From Nocardioides sp. REDSEA-S33_B3 (GTDB taxonomy: Bacteria; Actinomycetota; Actinomycetes; Propionibacteriales; Nocardioidaceae): a stretch of DNA of 54,216 bases. Location: the NCBI GenBank assembly GCA_001627335.1, contig LUPK01000045.1, positions 1 to 54,216 of the forward strand, read 5' to 3'. Of the stretch, positions 1 through 9,871 are shown piece after piece. How positions within the stretch are numbered: the stretch's first letter is position 1; each line of letters starts with the position of its first letter. A model generated the notes under the pieces. That model was not told the DNA's origin and searched no databases. It saw only the letters and a program-made list of their open reading frames with translations. Both the position numbers and the translations under genes were made by a program.

Positions 1-135
1 GATGACCGCGACACCGCGGTCGACCTGGTGCTGCCCGAGCCCTTCCATGAGCTGACTCTTCCAGGGACCGCCGACATTCCGAGACGCTCAGAGCCCTTCT
101 TCAGCAGGGCCCGGGGCATCGTGACCGGACCGTGA
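1..135 (+). CDS. possible 3' end of an upstream gene (uncertain)
   Basis: Frame 1 is open from the window edge to a TGA at 133-135 and has high GC3 over its first 17 or so codons, then less typical codons (ACT, CTT, CCA, AGA). No family is recognisable. An equally possible reading is the 5' end of a minus-strand gene starting at ATG 48, with a GGAAGAG-like ribosome site upstream, running off the left edge. The sequence does not decide between them. Confidence 0.3.
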   Translation, partial: DDRDTAVDLVLPEPFHELTLPGTADIPRRSEPFFSRARGIVTGP

Positions 136-149
136 CCTGTGCCAGGACC

Positions 150-269
150 ATGGGTCTCGAGGCTCGCTGCGCTCGCACCTCGACCGGCGGGGTCGTGGGT
201 CTCGAGGCTCGTCGCTGGCGTTCCTCGCACCTCGACCACCGGAGGCTGCGCTCGCACGTCGACCAGCGG
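150..269. repeat. REP-like dispersed repeat, two copies plus a partial third
   Basis: Copies at about 151-190 and 196-242 both begin TGGGTCTCGAGGCTCG and end in a CCTCGACC-N-CCGG-like tail; a shortened third copy lies at 243-269. The ends form an imperfect inverted repeat (GGTCTCGAGG against CCTCGACC) around a GC-rich centre. A related element lies at 30124-30187. Such elements are typical extragenic repeats of high-GC Actinobacteria. Here it fills the space in front of the valS promoter. Confidence 0.6.
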
Positions 270-321
270 GTACGCGACAGCCGTGTGTCGAACTGGTTTC
301 GGCAGCCACAGGGGCGGCTCA

Positions 322-327
322 TAGGAT
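322..327 (+). promoter_or_regulatory. -10 element of a leaderless promoter for valS
   Basis: TAGGAT lies exactly 7 nt before the valS ATG at 335 and no SD is present. TANNNT-N6/7-start is the actinobacterial leaderless pattern and fixes the valS start. No clear -35 hexamer is visible. Confidence 0.6.
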
Positions 328-334
328 TCTCCGC

Positions 335-2941
335 ATGACCGAGACCCCGCAGCAGGCCACCGAACCGACGAGCGCGCCCGAGCGTGCCGTCGTCGTACCG
401 GACAAGCCTGCACTGGAGGGCCTCGAGGCCACCTGGTCGCAGCGGTGGAAGGAGCAGGACACCTACGCCTTCGACCGCTCCCAGCCGCGCGAGAACGTCT
501 ACTCGATCGACACCCCGCCGCCGACCGTGAGCGGCAGCCTGCACGTCGGGCACGTCTTCTCCTACACCCACACCGACCTCGTCGCCCGCTTCCAGCGGAT
601 GCGCGGCAAGTCCGTGTTCTACCCGATGGGCTGGGACGACAACGGCCTGCCGACCGAGCGGCGCGTGCAGAACTACTACGGCGTGCGCTGCGACCCCTCG
701 CTGCCCTACGACCCCGATTTCACCCCGCCGGCCAAGCCGGACCCCAAGAAGCAGGTCCCGATCAGCCGACCGAACTTCATCGCCCTGTGCGAGGAGCTCG
801 TCGAGCAGGACGAGCAGGTCTTCGAGCAGCTGTGGCGCACGCTGGGCCTCTCGGTGGACTGGAAGCAGCACTACACGACCATCGGCAAGAAGGCCCAGAC
901 GGTCAGCCAGCGGGCGTTCCTGCGCAACTTCGCCCGCGGCGAGGCCTACCTCCAGGAGGCGCCGACCCTCTGGGACGTCACCTTCCAGACCGCCGTGGCC
1001 CAGGCCGAGCTCGAGGCGCGCGAGTACGCCGGCGCCTACCACCGCGTGGCCTACCACCGCCCGGACGGCACCCCGATCCACATCGAGACGACCCGTCCCG
1101 AGCTGATCCCGTCGGTCGTGGCACTCATCGCCCACCCCGACGACGAGCGGTACCAGCCGCTGTTCGGCACCACCGTCACCTCGCCGGTCTTCGGCGTGGA
1201 GGTGCCCGTCGTGGCGCACCCTGCCGCGGAGATGGACAAGGGCGCCGGCATCGCCATGTGCTGCACCTTCGGTGACCTCACCGACGTCACCTGGTGGCGC
1301 GAGCTCCAGCTGCCCGTGCGCACCGTCATCGGCCGAGACGGCCGCCTGTCCCGCGAGACCCCCGACTGGCTCGCCGCCGCCGACGAGGCCTACCAGCGCC
1401 TGGCCGGCAAGACCGTCTTCTCGGCCCGCGAGGAGATGGTCGCCATGCTGCGCGAGACCGGCGACCTCGACGGCGAGCCCAAGCCCACCCAGCGCATGGC
1501 GAACTTCTTCGAGAAGGGCGACAAGCCGCTGGAGATCGTGGCGACGCGGCAGTGGTACGTCCGCAACGGTGGCCGCGACGCCGACCTGCGCGGCGAGCTC
1601 GTGGAGGAGGGCAACCGGATCACCTGGCTCCCCTCGCACATGCAGCACCGCTACGAGAACTGGGTCAGCGGCCTCAACGGCGACTGGCTGATCTCGCGTC
1701 AGCGCTTCTTCGGCATCCCCTTCCCCGTCTGGTACCCCCTCGACGCCGAGGGCGAGCCCGACTACGACCACCCGCTGCTCCCCCGCGAGGAGCAGCTGCC
1801 CGTCGACCCGTCGACCGACGCCCCGCAGGGCTACGACGAGGCGCAGCGCGGCAAGCCGGGCGGCTTCATCGGCGACCCCGACGTCATGGACACCTGGGCG
1901 ACCTCGTCGCTGACGCCGCAGATCGCCGGCGGCTGGGAGGACGACCAGGACCTCTTCGAGCGGGTCTTCCCGATGGACCTGTGCACCCAGGGTCACGACA
2001 TCATCCGTACCTGGCTGTTCAGCCGCGTGGTGCGCGCCCACTTCGAGCACGGCCGGGTCCCGTGGAGCCACGCCATGCTCTCGGGCTGGATCCTCGACCC
2101 GGACCGCAAGAAGATGTCGAAGTCCAAGGGCAACGTCGTCGTCCCGACCGAGATCCTCGACAAGTTCGGCGCCGACGCCGTCCGCTGGCGGGCCGCCATG
2201 GCTCGCCCGGGCCTGGACTCCCCCTTCGACGAGACCCAGATGAAGGTCGGGCGTCGTCTGGCGATGAAGGTGCTCAACGCCTCCAAGTTCGTCCTCGGCA
2301 ACGTCGGTGCCACCAGGACCGACGCCTTCGCCGTCTCCGAGCCGGTCGACTGCGCCTTGCTGGGTCGTCTGGCCCTGGTCGTGCGCCGCGCCACCGAGGC
2401 GTTCGAGGCCTACGACTACACCACCGCCCTGGAGACCACCGAGAAGTTCTTCTGGGAGTTCTGCGACGACTACCTCGAGCTGGTCAAGGAGCGCGCGTAC
2501 GACGAGGACGGCGGCGAGGCCACCGCCTCGGCGAAGGCCGCCCTGGCGATCGCGCTCGAGGTCCAGCTGCGGCTGCTCGCGCCGTTCCTTCCGTACGTGA
2601 CCGAGGAGGTCTGGTCGTGGTGGCAGGAGGGCTCGATCCACCACGCCTCGTGGCCCACCGAGCTCGACCTCGGCTCGGCGGCCGCGGCCGACCCCTCGGT
2701 CCTGGAGGCGGTCGCCGCGGCGCTGATCGGCATTCGCGGCGCGAAGTCGCAGGCCAAGGTGAGTATGCGCGCCGAGCTGGCACGCGTCGAGGTGACCGGC
2801 CCGGAGGCGATCGTCCGGGCGGCCGAGAAGGCTGCCGGCGACCTGCGCCGCAGTGGCCGCATCACCGGCGACCTCGTCTTCACCCCCGGTGGGGGCAGCG
2901 AGCTCTCGGTCGACGCCGAGCTGGCCGTCCAGCCCGACTGA
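335..2941 (+). CDS. valS: valyl-tRNA synthetase
   Basis: Class I aminoacyl-tRNA synthetase that charges tRNA-Val with valine in the cytoplasm; 868 aa, normal for the actinobacterial type. The HIGH signature reads HVGH at residues 70-73 in the context [13 protein letters not shown]. The KMSKS loop is intact (KKMSKSKGN, near residue 592). Between them lies a CP1 editing domain, including the [13 protein letters not shown] segment near residue 250. The C-terminal part is the anticodon-binding helical domain. The ATG at 335 is supported by a TAGGAT box 7 nt upstream. The gene stands alone, followed by two hairpins and a convergent neighbour. A long minus-strand frame opposite it is a codon-bias shadow. 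Confidence 0.97.
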   Translation: MTETPQQATEPTSAPERAVVVPDKPALEGLEATWSQRWKEQDTYAFDRSQPRENVYSIDTPPPTVSGSLHVGHVFSYTHTDLVARFQRMRGKSVFYPMGWDDNGLPTERRVQNYYGVRCDPSLPYDPDFTPPAKPDPKKQVPISRPNFIALCEELVEQDEQVFEQLWRTLGLSVDWKQHYTTIGKKAQTVSQRAFLRNFARGEAYLQEAPTLWDVTFQTAVAQAELEAREYAGAYHRVAYHRPDGTPIHIETTRPELIPSVVALIAHPDDERYQPLFGTTVTSPVFGVEVPVVAHPAAEMDKGAGIAMCCTFGDLTDVTWWRELQLPVRTVIGRDGRLSRETPDWLAAADEAYQRLAGKTVFSAREEMVAMLRETGDLDGEPKPTQRMANFFEKGDKPLEIVATRQWYVRNGGRDADLRGELVEEGNRITWLPSHMQHRYENWVSGLNGDWLISRQRFFGIPFPVWYPLDAEGEPDYDHPLLPREEQLPVDPSTDAPQGYDEAQRGKPGGFIGDPDVMDTWATSSLTPQIAGGWEDDQDLFERVFPMDLCTQGHDIIRTWLFSRVVRAHFEHGRVPWSHAMLSGWILDPDRKKMSKSKGNVVVPTEILDKFGADAVRWRAAMARPGLDSPFDETQMKVGRRLAMKVLNASKFVLGNVGATRTDAFAVSEPVDCALLGRLALVVRRATEAFEAYDYTTALETTEKFFWEFCDDYLELVKERAYDEDGGEATASAKAALAIALEVQLRLLAPFLPYVTEEVWSWWQEGSIHHASWPTELDLGSAAAADPSVLEAVAAALIGIRGAKSQAKVSMRAELARVEVTGPEAIVRAAEKAAGDLRRSGRITGDLVFTPGGGSELSVDAELAVQPD

Positions 2942-2953
2942 CGACGTACGACG

Positions 2954-2980
2954 CTGGGCGGACCTGTCGGGTCCGCCCAG
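2954..2980 (+). terminator. terminator hairpin after valS
   Basis: CTGGGCGGACC and its exact complement GGTCCGCCCAG form an 11-bp stem around a 5-nt loop, 13 nt after the valS stop. There is no long T tract, as is usual in this GC range. Confidence 0.7.
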
Positions 2981-2997
2981 ACAGGTCGTCCAGCGAG

Positions 2998-3042
2998 ATC
3001 ACGGAGTGTTCGGTACGCCTGGTGCGCCGAACCCACCGTGAT
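2998..3042. terminator. second, imperfect hairpin between convergent genes
   Basis: ATCACGG pairs with CCGTGAT and, inside it, GTTCGG pairs with CCGAAC. It sits between valS and the minus-strand gene ending at 3061, so it probably serves that gene and may act in both directions. Confidence 0.5.
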
Positions 3043-3060
3043 CCGGCTCCGTGGTCCGGC

Positions 3061-3792
3061 TCAGTGCCTGGAGTGGCCCTTCGCCTTGCCGTGTCCCTTG
3101 GACTTGCCCGGGCTCTTCGACTTACCAGGGCCGTTGCTCTTGCTGTGACCCTTGGCCTTACCGGGGCCCTTGGCCTTGCCGGAGCTCGTAGCCTTGCCGC
3201 TGCTCGGGGACGAGCTCTGCCCCTTGGCCTTGCCGTGCCCCTTGGCCTTGCCGTTCCCCTGACCGCCGCCGGGCGCGGTGGACCCGTGGCCGCCGGGGCT
3301 CCCGCCGCCGTTGCCCTTGGTCCCGCCGTTGCCCTTGGTCCCGCCGTTGCCCTTGGTCTTGCCGGGGCCCTTGCCCTTGCCCTTGCCCTTGCCCTTGCCG
3401 GGACCCTTGTCCTTGCCGCTGCCCTTGGCCTGGCCGGGTGAGCGGTCCGTGCCGACGCCCTGTCCCTGGGCGCTGGACGTCGGCGGAGAGACCGACGGCA
3501 GCGACGTCGTGGGCTCCGCGGACGGGGAGGGTGCTGGCTCCGACTCCTCGGGCTCGATCGCAGCTCCCGCCTGCACGACCCGCGCCGGGGGCTCGGGCTC
3601 GGTCACCAGCCCGATCGTCAGGTCAGCGAGGAGGCTCGGGACCGGGGGGACCAGTCCGCCGGCCGGGCCGAACCGGATGCTCGTCGCGATCACCACGGCG
3701 CACGCCACCGCGACGAGCGCGAAGGCCGCCATCGCCGGGCGGTGCTGGGGCGAGCGCAGCTCGGAGAGCAGCCTCAGCGGCTTCTCCTCCAT
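3061..3792 (-). CDS. membrane-anchored Lys/Gly-rich repeat protein, function unknown
   Basis: Not a recognised family. From the ATG at 3792 (SD GGAGGA about 8 nt upstream) the protein has 243 aa. It has a short cytoplasmic N-terminus (MEEKPLRLLSELRSPQHRP), one hydrophobic segment near residues 20-40, a Pro/Ser/Thr/Glu-rich linker to about residue 110, then an extremely basic low-complexity tail of KGKGKG, KGNGGT and GKAKGH/GKSK units to the C-terminus. This predicts an outside-facing polycationic tail that could bind teichoic acid, polysaccharide or DNA (inference). The tail is encoded by short tandem DNA repeats (TTGCCC hexamers at 3371-3399, an 18-bp unit at 3311-3359) that could vary in copy number. 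A start at 3861 is possible but has no ribosome site. Confidence 0.7.
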   Translation of the reverse strand: MEEKPLRLLSELRSPQHRPAMAAFALVAVACAVVIATSIRFGPAGGLVPPVPSLLADLTIGLVTEPEPPARVVQAGAAIEPEESEPAPSPSAEPTTSLPSVSPPTSSAQGQGVGTDRSPGQAKGSGKDKGPGKGKGKGKGKGPGKTKGNGGTKGNGGTKGNGGGSPGGHGSTAPGGGQGNGKAKGHGKAKGQSSSPSSGKATSSGKAKGPGKAKGHSKSNGPGKSKSPGKSKGHGKAKGHSRH

Positions 3793-3891
3793 GCCTGGCG
3801 CTCCTCCACGTCCCGAGTGTGTCGGCCCCGATTCTCGCGCGACCGGGCCTCCCGATCGCAATCGACCGGGCTAGACAGCCCGAGATGACTA

Positions 3892-3919
3892 GACAGGTAG
3901 TCCGTTCGGACTACCTGTC
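3892..3919 (-). terminator. terminator hairpin of the clp group
   Basis: GACAGGTAGTCC and its perfect complement GGACTACCTGTC form a 12-bp stem with a GTTC loop, about 42 nt beyond the clpX stop codon. Confidence 0.75.
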
Positions 3920-3961
3920 CAGCTGTTCGCGCGTGGGCTGCTCGCTGCGTGGGCGAGGAGA

Positions 3962-5245
<1,284 letters not shown>

Positions 5246-5456
5246 GCGGTCATCCTCCCTGTGCCGCCCGGCCAGGTGCGCCGGGTCGAGTGCTGGTGTT
5301 GCTGTGGTGGTGCTCGGTCGTGCGCCCGTCAGGGCGCGGGTCGTGCTGGACCGGTCCGCCGCTCGGGCCGACCATCTGACGGTACCCCTCGCCCGCCCCC
5401 GCTGGGGCGGATGACACGGGGTCCTCGTCGTCCGATCGGCCCGAGGCGGAAGGTTC

Positions 5457-6062
5457 TTAGGCCAGTGCCGGGGTCTTGAGGGACTCCAGCACCGAGTCGA
5501 TCAGGCCGTACTCGACGGCCTGGGTGGCGGTGAGGATCTTGTCGCGCTCGATGTCGCGGCTGACCTCCTCGACCGGCTTGCCGGTGTGGTCGCTGATCAT
5601 CTTCTCCAGCAGCTCGCGCATCCGGATGATCTCGTTGGCCTGGATCTCGATGTCGGAGGTCTGGCCGAAGGTGCCCTCGGTGTAGGGCTGGTGGATCAGC
5701 ACGCGGCTGTTGGGCAGGCCCATCCGCTTGCCGGGCGTGCCGGCCGCGAGCAGGATCGCCGCGGCCGAGGCCGCCTGACCCAGGCACACGGTGCGCACGT
5801 CGGGCTTGATGAAGTTGATCGTGTCGTAGATCGCGGTCAGCGCGGTGAAGGAGCCACCGGGGCTGTTGATGTAGATGCTGATCTCCTGGTCGGGGTTCAT
5901 CGACTGCAGGCACAGCAGCTGGGCGATCACGGCGTTCGCGACGTCGTCGGAGATCGGCGTCCCGAGGTAGATGATGCGCTCCTCGAAGAGCTTCGCGTAG
6001 GGGTCGATCCGGCGGATGCCGTAGGACGTCCGCTCCTCCCACTGGGGGATGTAGTAGTTCAT
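5457..6062 (-). CDS. clpP2: ATP-dependent Clp protease proteolytic subunit ClpP2
   Basis: Serine peptidase subunit of the heteromeric ClpP1P2 barrel; 201 aa. The catalytic triad is visible: S99 in GQAASAAA, H124 in LIHQPYTEG and an Asp near residue 173 in the DIERDK segment. It begins 13 nt after the clpP1 stop, so the two are co-transcribed. In Actinobacteria both paralogues are needed to form an active complex (known for mycobacteria). Confidence 0.96.
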   Translation of the reverse strand: MNYYIPQWEERTSYGIRRIDPYAKLFEERIIYLGTPISDDVANAVIAQLLCLQSMNPDQEISIYINSPGGSFTALTAIYDTINFIKPDVRTVCLGQAASAAAILLAAGTPGKRMGLPNSRVLIHQPYTEGTFGQTSDIEIQANEIIRMRELLEKMISDHTGKPVEEVSRDIERDKILTATQAVEYGLIDSVLESLKTPALA

Positions 6063-6075
6063 CTCGGGCCTCTCG

Positions 6076-6729
6076 TCACTTGGAGTGGGCCGGGCGGCCC
6101 TCGTCGGCGGCCTCGCGGGCGCTGCGGATGACCTTGTCGACCAGGCCGTACTCGAGCGCCTGGTCGGCGGTGAACCAGCGGTCGCGGTCGGCGTCGGCGA
6201 CGACCTGCTCGATCGGCTGGCCGGTGTGCTCGGAGATCAGGTCCAGGAGCACCTTCTTGATGTGCAGCGACTGCTGGGCCTGGATCTTGATGTCGGAGGC
6301 GGAGCCACCCATGCCCGAGGAGGGCTGGTGCATCATGATCCGCGCGTGCGGCAGGGCGTAGCGCTTGCCCTTGGTGCCGGCGCACAGCAGGAACTGCCCC
6401 ATCGAGGCGGCCAGGCCCATGCCGACCGTCGCCACGTCGTTGGGGATGTAGTTCATCGTGTCGTAGATCGCCATGCCGGCGTCGACCGAGCCACCGGGGC
6501 TGTTGATGTGGAGGAAGATGTCGGCCTCGGGGTCCTCCGCCGAGAGGAGCAGCAGCTGGGCGCAGATCGCATTGGCGTTCTGGTCGCGCACCTCGGAGCC
6601 GAGGAACACGATGCGCTCGCGCAGCAGTCGCTGGTAGATGTGGTCGTCGAGGACGCCCAGACCTGCGCCACCACCCATCATCGGGAGGTGCTCGGCGCCG
6701 CGGGCAGCGGATGCGGAGTTCGGGTTCAC
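6076..6729 (-). CDS. clpP1: ATP-dependent Clp protease proteolytic subunit ClpP1
   Basis: Partner subunit of ClpP2. The nucleophile Ser lies in GLAASMGQF, the His in [11 protein letters not shown] and the Asp in the DADRDRWF segment. I place the start at GTG 6729 (217 aa) because a TAGGGT box lies 7 nt upstream, a leaderless layout; a longer frame reaches 6771 but has no ribosome site. The N-terminal extension of about 20 residues before the body of the enzyme is a probable propeptide, as in other actinobacterial ClpPs. A ClgR-type site lies upstream at 6781-6794. Confidence 0.93.
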   Translation of the reverse strand: MNPNSASAARGAEHLPMMGGGAGLGVLDDHIYQRLLRERIVFLGSEVRDQNANAICAQLLLLSAEDPEADIFLHINSPGGSVDAGMAIYDTMNYIPNDVATVGMGLAASMGQFLLCAGTKGKRYALPHARIMMHQPSSGMGGSASDIKIQAQQSLHIKKVLLDLISEHTGQPIEQVVADADRDRWFTADQALEYGLVDKVIRSAREAADEGRPAHSK

Positions 6730-6736
6730 GTCAAGG

Positions 6737-6742
6737 ACCCTA
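6737..6742 (-). promoter_or_regulatory. -10 element of the clpP1P2 promoter
   Basis: TAGGGT on the minus strand, 7 nt before GTG 6729. No SD is present, which points to a leaderless mRNA. Confidence 0.6.
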
Positions 6743-6780
6743 GCCCGTGCCGCGGACAGTTCCACGGACAATCGGGGGCT

Positions 6781-6794
6781 GTTCGCCGACAGCG
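6781..6794. promoter_or_regulatory. ClgR-type binding site upstream of clpP1
   Basis: GTTCGCCGACAGCG fits the GTTCGC-N5-GCG pattern described for ClgR in Streptomyces, and its core matches CGCYNANRGCG. Its centre is about 59 nt upstream of the inferred clpP1 start, a usual place for an activator. It sits between the hydrolase stop and clpP1. ClgR activates clp genes under protein stress in Actinobacteria (family knowledge); no clgR gene is in this window. Confidence 0.6.
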
Positions 6795-6798
6795 GATT

Positions 6799-7971
6799 TC
6801 AGGCCAGCCACTCCAGCAGCGCCGTGTGCACCTGCGGGTGGTTGAGCAGGCCGAAGTGGTCGGTGCGCCCGACGTGGAGCACGTCGGCGTCCGGGAAGAG
6901 GCTGCGCCCGCGGCGGTCGCGCCCGTACGCCGAGCCCGGTCGCACCAGCAGGTCCCCCACCAGGTGGCCGACCGGGTGCCGTTGGGACTCGGTGAGTGTG
7001 GCGGCGACCAGCCGGTAGCGCGCGTGCGGCAGGGGCGGGACGTCCTCGGTGAGCCCGGCCACGAGGTCGTGGACCCCGGCGGAGCGCCAGTCGAGCAGCC
7101 GTCCGAAGGCGGCGGTCTCGGGGAGCACGCCGAGCCCCCGGCTGCCGTGGCCGATGCCCCAGGCGATCGGTGCGCCCAGGTGCGGCGTGCCGAGCGTGAC
7201 CACGTCGGAGACCTTCGAGCTCCACGGCTCCTCGACGTCGGCGGTCACCGCACCGGCCGCACGGATGACCAGACCACCCATGGAGTGGCCCACCAGCGCG
7301 ATCCGCTCGACCGGGACCGGCCAGGCCTCGACGACCTGCTGCATCAGCCCGGTGAGGGCCGCGCCGTTCTCGCGCAGGCGCAGGCCGGTGTTGGCGCGCA
7401 GCATGAGGGGCGTCCACCCGCGCGCGGCCAGCTCCTCGGCGTACGTCGTGCCGGTGCGGTCGCGGTGACGCTGCCAGTAGGACTCGTTCTCGCACAGGCC
7501 GTGCAGGAAGACGACCAGCCGCCCCGAGGCCTCCGGGAAGGCCGCGCCGAGACCCGCCGGCGTGGGGTCGACGTCCGCGCCGGCGTGGCGCACGGCCATC
7601 GGGATCGCCATCTGCGGGCGCTCCCGCAGCAGCCGGTCCCCGATCAGGCCGTTGACGGCCGAAGAGACGAAACGACCCTCGGGGGTGCTCTCCAGGTGAG
7701 GGCCCCGGCCCGTGGCGGCCACGAGGTCCAACCCGGTCGAGGCGAGCCGCAGGCCGCCGCCCACCCCGGCGTAGACGGCCGAGGCGATGCCCCGGTGCGC
7801 CCGCTCGCCGAACGACGGCGACTGTGCCCGGGTGGCCAGGCGGCCGACGCCGTAGATGCGGTCGACCCAGGCGGTGTGGGTGTCGCGGACGGTGCGGACG
7901 ACGAGCTCGTCGGCCACCTCGCACAGCAGCGAGGCGGCGTCGAGCACGGTGGGGCCGGGTGCGGTGGTCAC
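6799..7971 (-). CDS. alpha/beta hydrolase (lipase/PGAP1-like)
   Basis: About 390 aa from GTG 7971. The nucleophile elbow reads GHSMGGL in the context ALVGHSMGGLVIR, preceded by an FLHGLCENE oxyanion segment. A late D-x-L-H-V-G-R-T-D-H-F segment supplies the likely Asp and His. The roughly 200 N-terminal residues are not part of the hydrolase core. The substrate is unknown; it resembles actinobacterial esterase/lipases that act on acyl esters. A TACGCT box 6 nt before GTG 7971 suggests leaderless expression, and a 22-bp palindrome covers the -35 region, so the gene probably has its own repressor. It lies between tig and clpP1. The longer frame starting at 8007 would begin inside the palindrome. 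Confidence 0.85.
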   Translation of the reverse strand: MTTAPGPTVLDAASLLCEVADELVVRTVRDTHTAWVDRIYGVGRLATRAQSPSFGERAHRGIASAVYAGVGGGLRLASTGLDLVAATGRGPHLESTPEGRFVSSAVNGLIGDRLLRERPQMAIPMAVRHAGADVDPTPAGLGAAFPEASGRLVVFLHGLCENESYWQRHRDRTGTTYAEELAARGWTPLMLRANTGLRLRENGAALTGLMQQVVEAWPVPVERIALVGHSMGGLVIRAAGAVTADVEEPWSSKVSDVVTLGTPHLGAPIAWGIGHGSRGLGVLPETAAFGRLLDWRSAGVHDLVAGLTEDVPPLPHARYRLVAATLTESQRHPVGHLVGDLLVRPGSAYGRDRRGRSLFPDADVLHVGRTDHFGLLNHPQVHTALLEWLA

Positions 7972-7988
7972 CGCGGCAGCGTACCGCC

Positions 7989-8010
7989 TGAGTGCACATA
8001 TGTGCACTCA
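7989..8010. promoter_or_regulatory. perfect 22-bp palindrome, likely repressor operator
   Basis: The half-site TGAGTGCACAT is followed directly by its exact reverse complement, with no spacer. The centre is about 29 nt upstream of the inferred hydrolase start, over the -35 region and next to the TACGCT -10 box (7978-7983). Length and position fit a dimeric TetR- or GntR-type repressor. No regulator gene is adjacent. Confidence 0.65.
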
Positions 8011-8095
8011 TGTCGCGTGTGAGGCACGTCCCCGGATACACCTCGGCCCGCCCGGAGGAGTCTCCGGACGGGCCGCGGGGTACGACGGGTGGGGA

Positions 8096-9481
8096 TCAGG
8101 CCTCGGCCTTCTCCTCCTCGGCCTCGGCGGCCGGCTCCTCGTCGGAGACGTCAGCGATGGTGCCGTCGGGCTGCAGGCCCTTGAGCTCCACGACGTTCCC
8201 GGAGGCGTCCTTGACCGTGGCCGACTCGACGATGGTCGCGAGGGCCTTGCCGCGCAGGATCTCCTGCACGAGGTCGGGGATGTGGTTGTGCTCGAACATG
8301 TGGTTGGCGAAGGACTGCGGGTCCTGGCCGGACTGCTGGGCACGGCGCACCAGGTGCTGGGAGAGCTCCTGCTGGTCGACGCCGAGCTCCTCCTTCTTCG
8401 CGATCTCGTCGAGCAGGAACTGCGCGGCGACGGCGTCGCGGACCCGGCGGTCGAGGTCGGCCTCGAACTCCTCCTGGGTCTGGCCCTCGTCCTCGAGGTA
8501 CTTCGCCATGGTGATGCCGGCCATCGCGAGCTGCTGCTCGATGTTCTGGCGGCGGGCGTTGAGTTCCTCGGTGACCAGGGTCTCGGGCAGCGGGATGCTG
8601 ACCTTCTCCAGCAGGGCCTCCAGGACGGCGTCGCGCGCGGCGGCGGCCTGCTCGAGGCGCTTGCCGTTGCCGAGACGCACGCGGACGTCGGCCACGAGCT
8701 CGTCGGCGGTGTCGAACTCGGAGGCGAGCTGGGCGAACTCGTCGTCGAGCTCGGGCAGCTCCTGCTCCTGGACCTGGGAGACCTTGACCTGGACCTCGAC
8801 GTCCTGGCCGACGAGGTCGCCGCCCACCAGCTGGCTGGAGAAGGTCTTCTCCTCGCCGGCCGACATGCCGACCAGGGCCTCGTCGAGGCCGTCGATCATG
8901 CCGCCGCGGCCGACCTGGTAGGAGGTGCCGGTGATCTCGGCGCCCTCGAGCACCTCGCCGTCCTGCATCGCCTTGAGGTCGAGGACGACGAAGTCACCGT
9001 CCTCGGCCGGGCGCTCGACGTCGGTCAGGGTGCCGAAGCGCTGGCGCAGCGCGGTGACCTGCTCCTCGACGTCCTCGTCGCTGATCTCGATGTCCTCGAC
9101 CGAGGCCTCGAGGCCGTCGTAGGTCGGGAGCTCGATGGTCGGCTTGACGTCCACCTCGGCGGTGAACTCCAGCACGTCGTTGTCCTCGAGACGGGTCACC
9201 TCGACCTCGGGCTGGGCCAGCGGCTCGAGCTCGTTGGCCTGCAGCGCCTCGACGTACTTCTTGGGGAGCACGTCGTTGATTGCCTGGTCGAGGACGGCGC
9301 CACGGCCGACCTGCTTGTCGATGACCATCGGCGGGACCTTGCCGCGGCGGAAGCCGGGGATGTTGATCTGCTGGGCGATGGCCTTGTACGCCGCGTCGAG
9401 GCTCGGCTTGAGCTCCTCGAAGGGCACCTCGACGGTCAGCTTGGCCCGGGTCGGGCTCAAGGTCTCGACGGCGCTCTTCAC
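8096..9481 (-). CDS. tig: trigger factor, ribosome-associated chaperone
   Basis: Peptidyl-prolyl isomerase and chaperone at the ribosome exit tunnel; 461 aa. The N-terminal ribosome-binding domain carries the signature GFRRGKVPP near residues 43-51. The central FKBP-type PPIase domain spans about 150-250 (EDGDFVVLDL through EEKTFSSQLVG). The C-terminal helical arms follow and end in an acidic tail (EEPAAEAEEEKAEA). The start is GTG 9481 with SD AGGAGAAA upstream. It lies just before the clp genes, the usual neighbourhood, but an extra hydrolase separates it from clpP1. Confidence 0.97.
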   Translation of the reverse strand: MKSAVETLSPTRAKLTVEVPFEELKPSLDAAYKAIAQQINIPGFRRGKVPPMVIDKQVGRGAVLDQAINDVLPKKYVEALQANELEPLAQPEVEVTRLEDNDVLEFTAEVDVKPTIELPTYDGLEASVEDIEISDEDVEEQVTALRQRFGTLTDVERPAEDGDFVVLDLKAMQDGEVLEGAEITGTSYQVGRGGMIDGLDEALVGMSAGEEKTFSSQLVGGDLVGQDVEVQVKVSQVQEQELPELDDEFAQLASEFDTADELVADVRVRLGNGKRLEQAAAARDAVLEALLEKVSIPLPETLVTEELNARRQNIEQQLAMAGITMAKYLEDEGQTQEEFEADLDRRVRDAVAAQFLLDEIAKKEELGVDQQELSQHLVRRAQQSGQDPQSFANHMFEHNHIPDLVQEILRGKALATIVESATVKDASGNVVELKGLQPDGTIADVSDEEPAAEAEEEKAEA

Positions 9482-9591
9482 AGGTTTCTCCTAGGGGATC
9501 GGTGGATCGTGCGGGTGCTGCTTCGGTGCTGCTGGCTGGTGGTGCGTGCTGCTGGGCGTGCTGGGTCGTGCGGGACTCACGGGTGAGGCTG

Positions 9592-9664
9592 TCGGGGCGA
9601 CAGGACTCGAACCTGCGATCTCCTGCTCCCAAAGCAGGCGCGCTAGCCACTACGCTACGCCCCG
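9592..9664 (-). tRNA. tRNA-Pro (anticodon TGG)
   Basis: A full cloverleaf on the minus strand: acceptor CGGGGCG/CGCCCCG, D arm, anticodon stem CCTGC/GCAGG around TTTGGGA, T arm with TTCGAAT, discriminator A. It has 73 nt and the CCA is not encoded. Confidence 0.95.
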
Positions 9665-9710
9665 CCAAGCGGGCACCACCCGACCGCGGTCACGACCCTG
9701 CGGAGCCCCT

Positions 9711-9784
9711 TGGAGCGGATGACGGGAATCGAACCCGCGTAGCCAGTTTGGAAGACTGGGGCTCTACCATTGAGCTACATCCGC
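9711..9784 (-). tRNA. tRNA-Gly (anticodon TCC)
   Basis: Cloverleaf on the minus strand with acceptor GCGGATG/CATCCGC, anticodon loop CTTCCAA, T loop TTCGATT and discriminator T. The CCA is encoded at 9711-9713. It lies 46 nt from tRNA-Pro on the same strand. Confidence 0.95.
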
Positions 9785-9871
9785 GACCCTGGAATCCTGC
9801 CACAGGCCCGCGCCCGCACCCCAAACGGGGCGCCGCCCCCCGCACGGCTCCGGCCGCGGCCCCTGCCCCGC

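Noticed and set aside
101..2644. 847-codon open frame on the minus strand opposite valS
   Set aside because: It mirrors the GC-biased codons of valS, has no family likeness and a skewed composition. The same holds for the long frames opposite pepN (21561-24230), clpX (4463-5479), tig (7856-9586) and metG (13857-16709).
1294..3441. 715-codon plus-strand frame overlapping valS
   Set aside because: Arg/Ala/Pro-rich out-of-frame reading of valS and of the complement of the Lys/Gly-repeat gene; no domain.
3061..3792. Histone H1 or HupB-like DNA-binding protein because of the Lys-rich tail
   Set aside because: The protein has a membrane segment between its N-terminus and the tail, so the tail should face outside.
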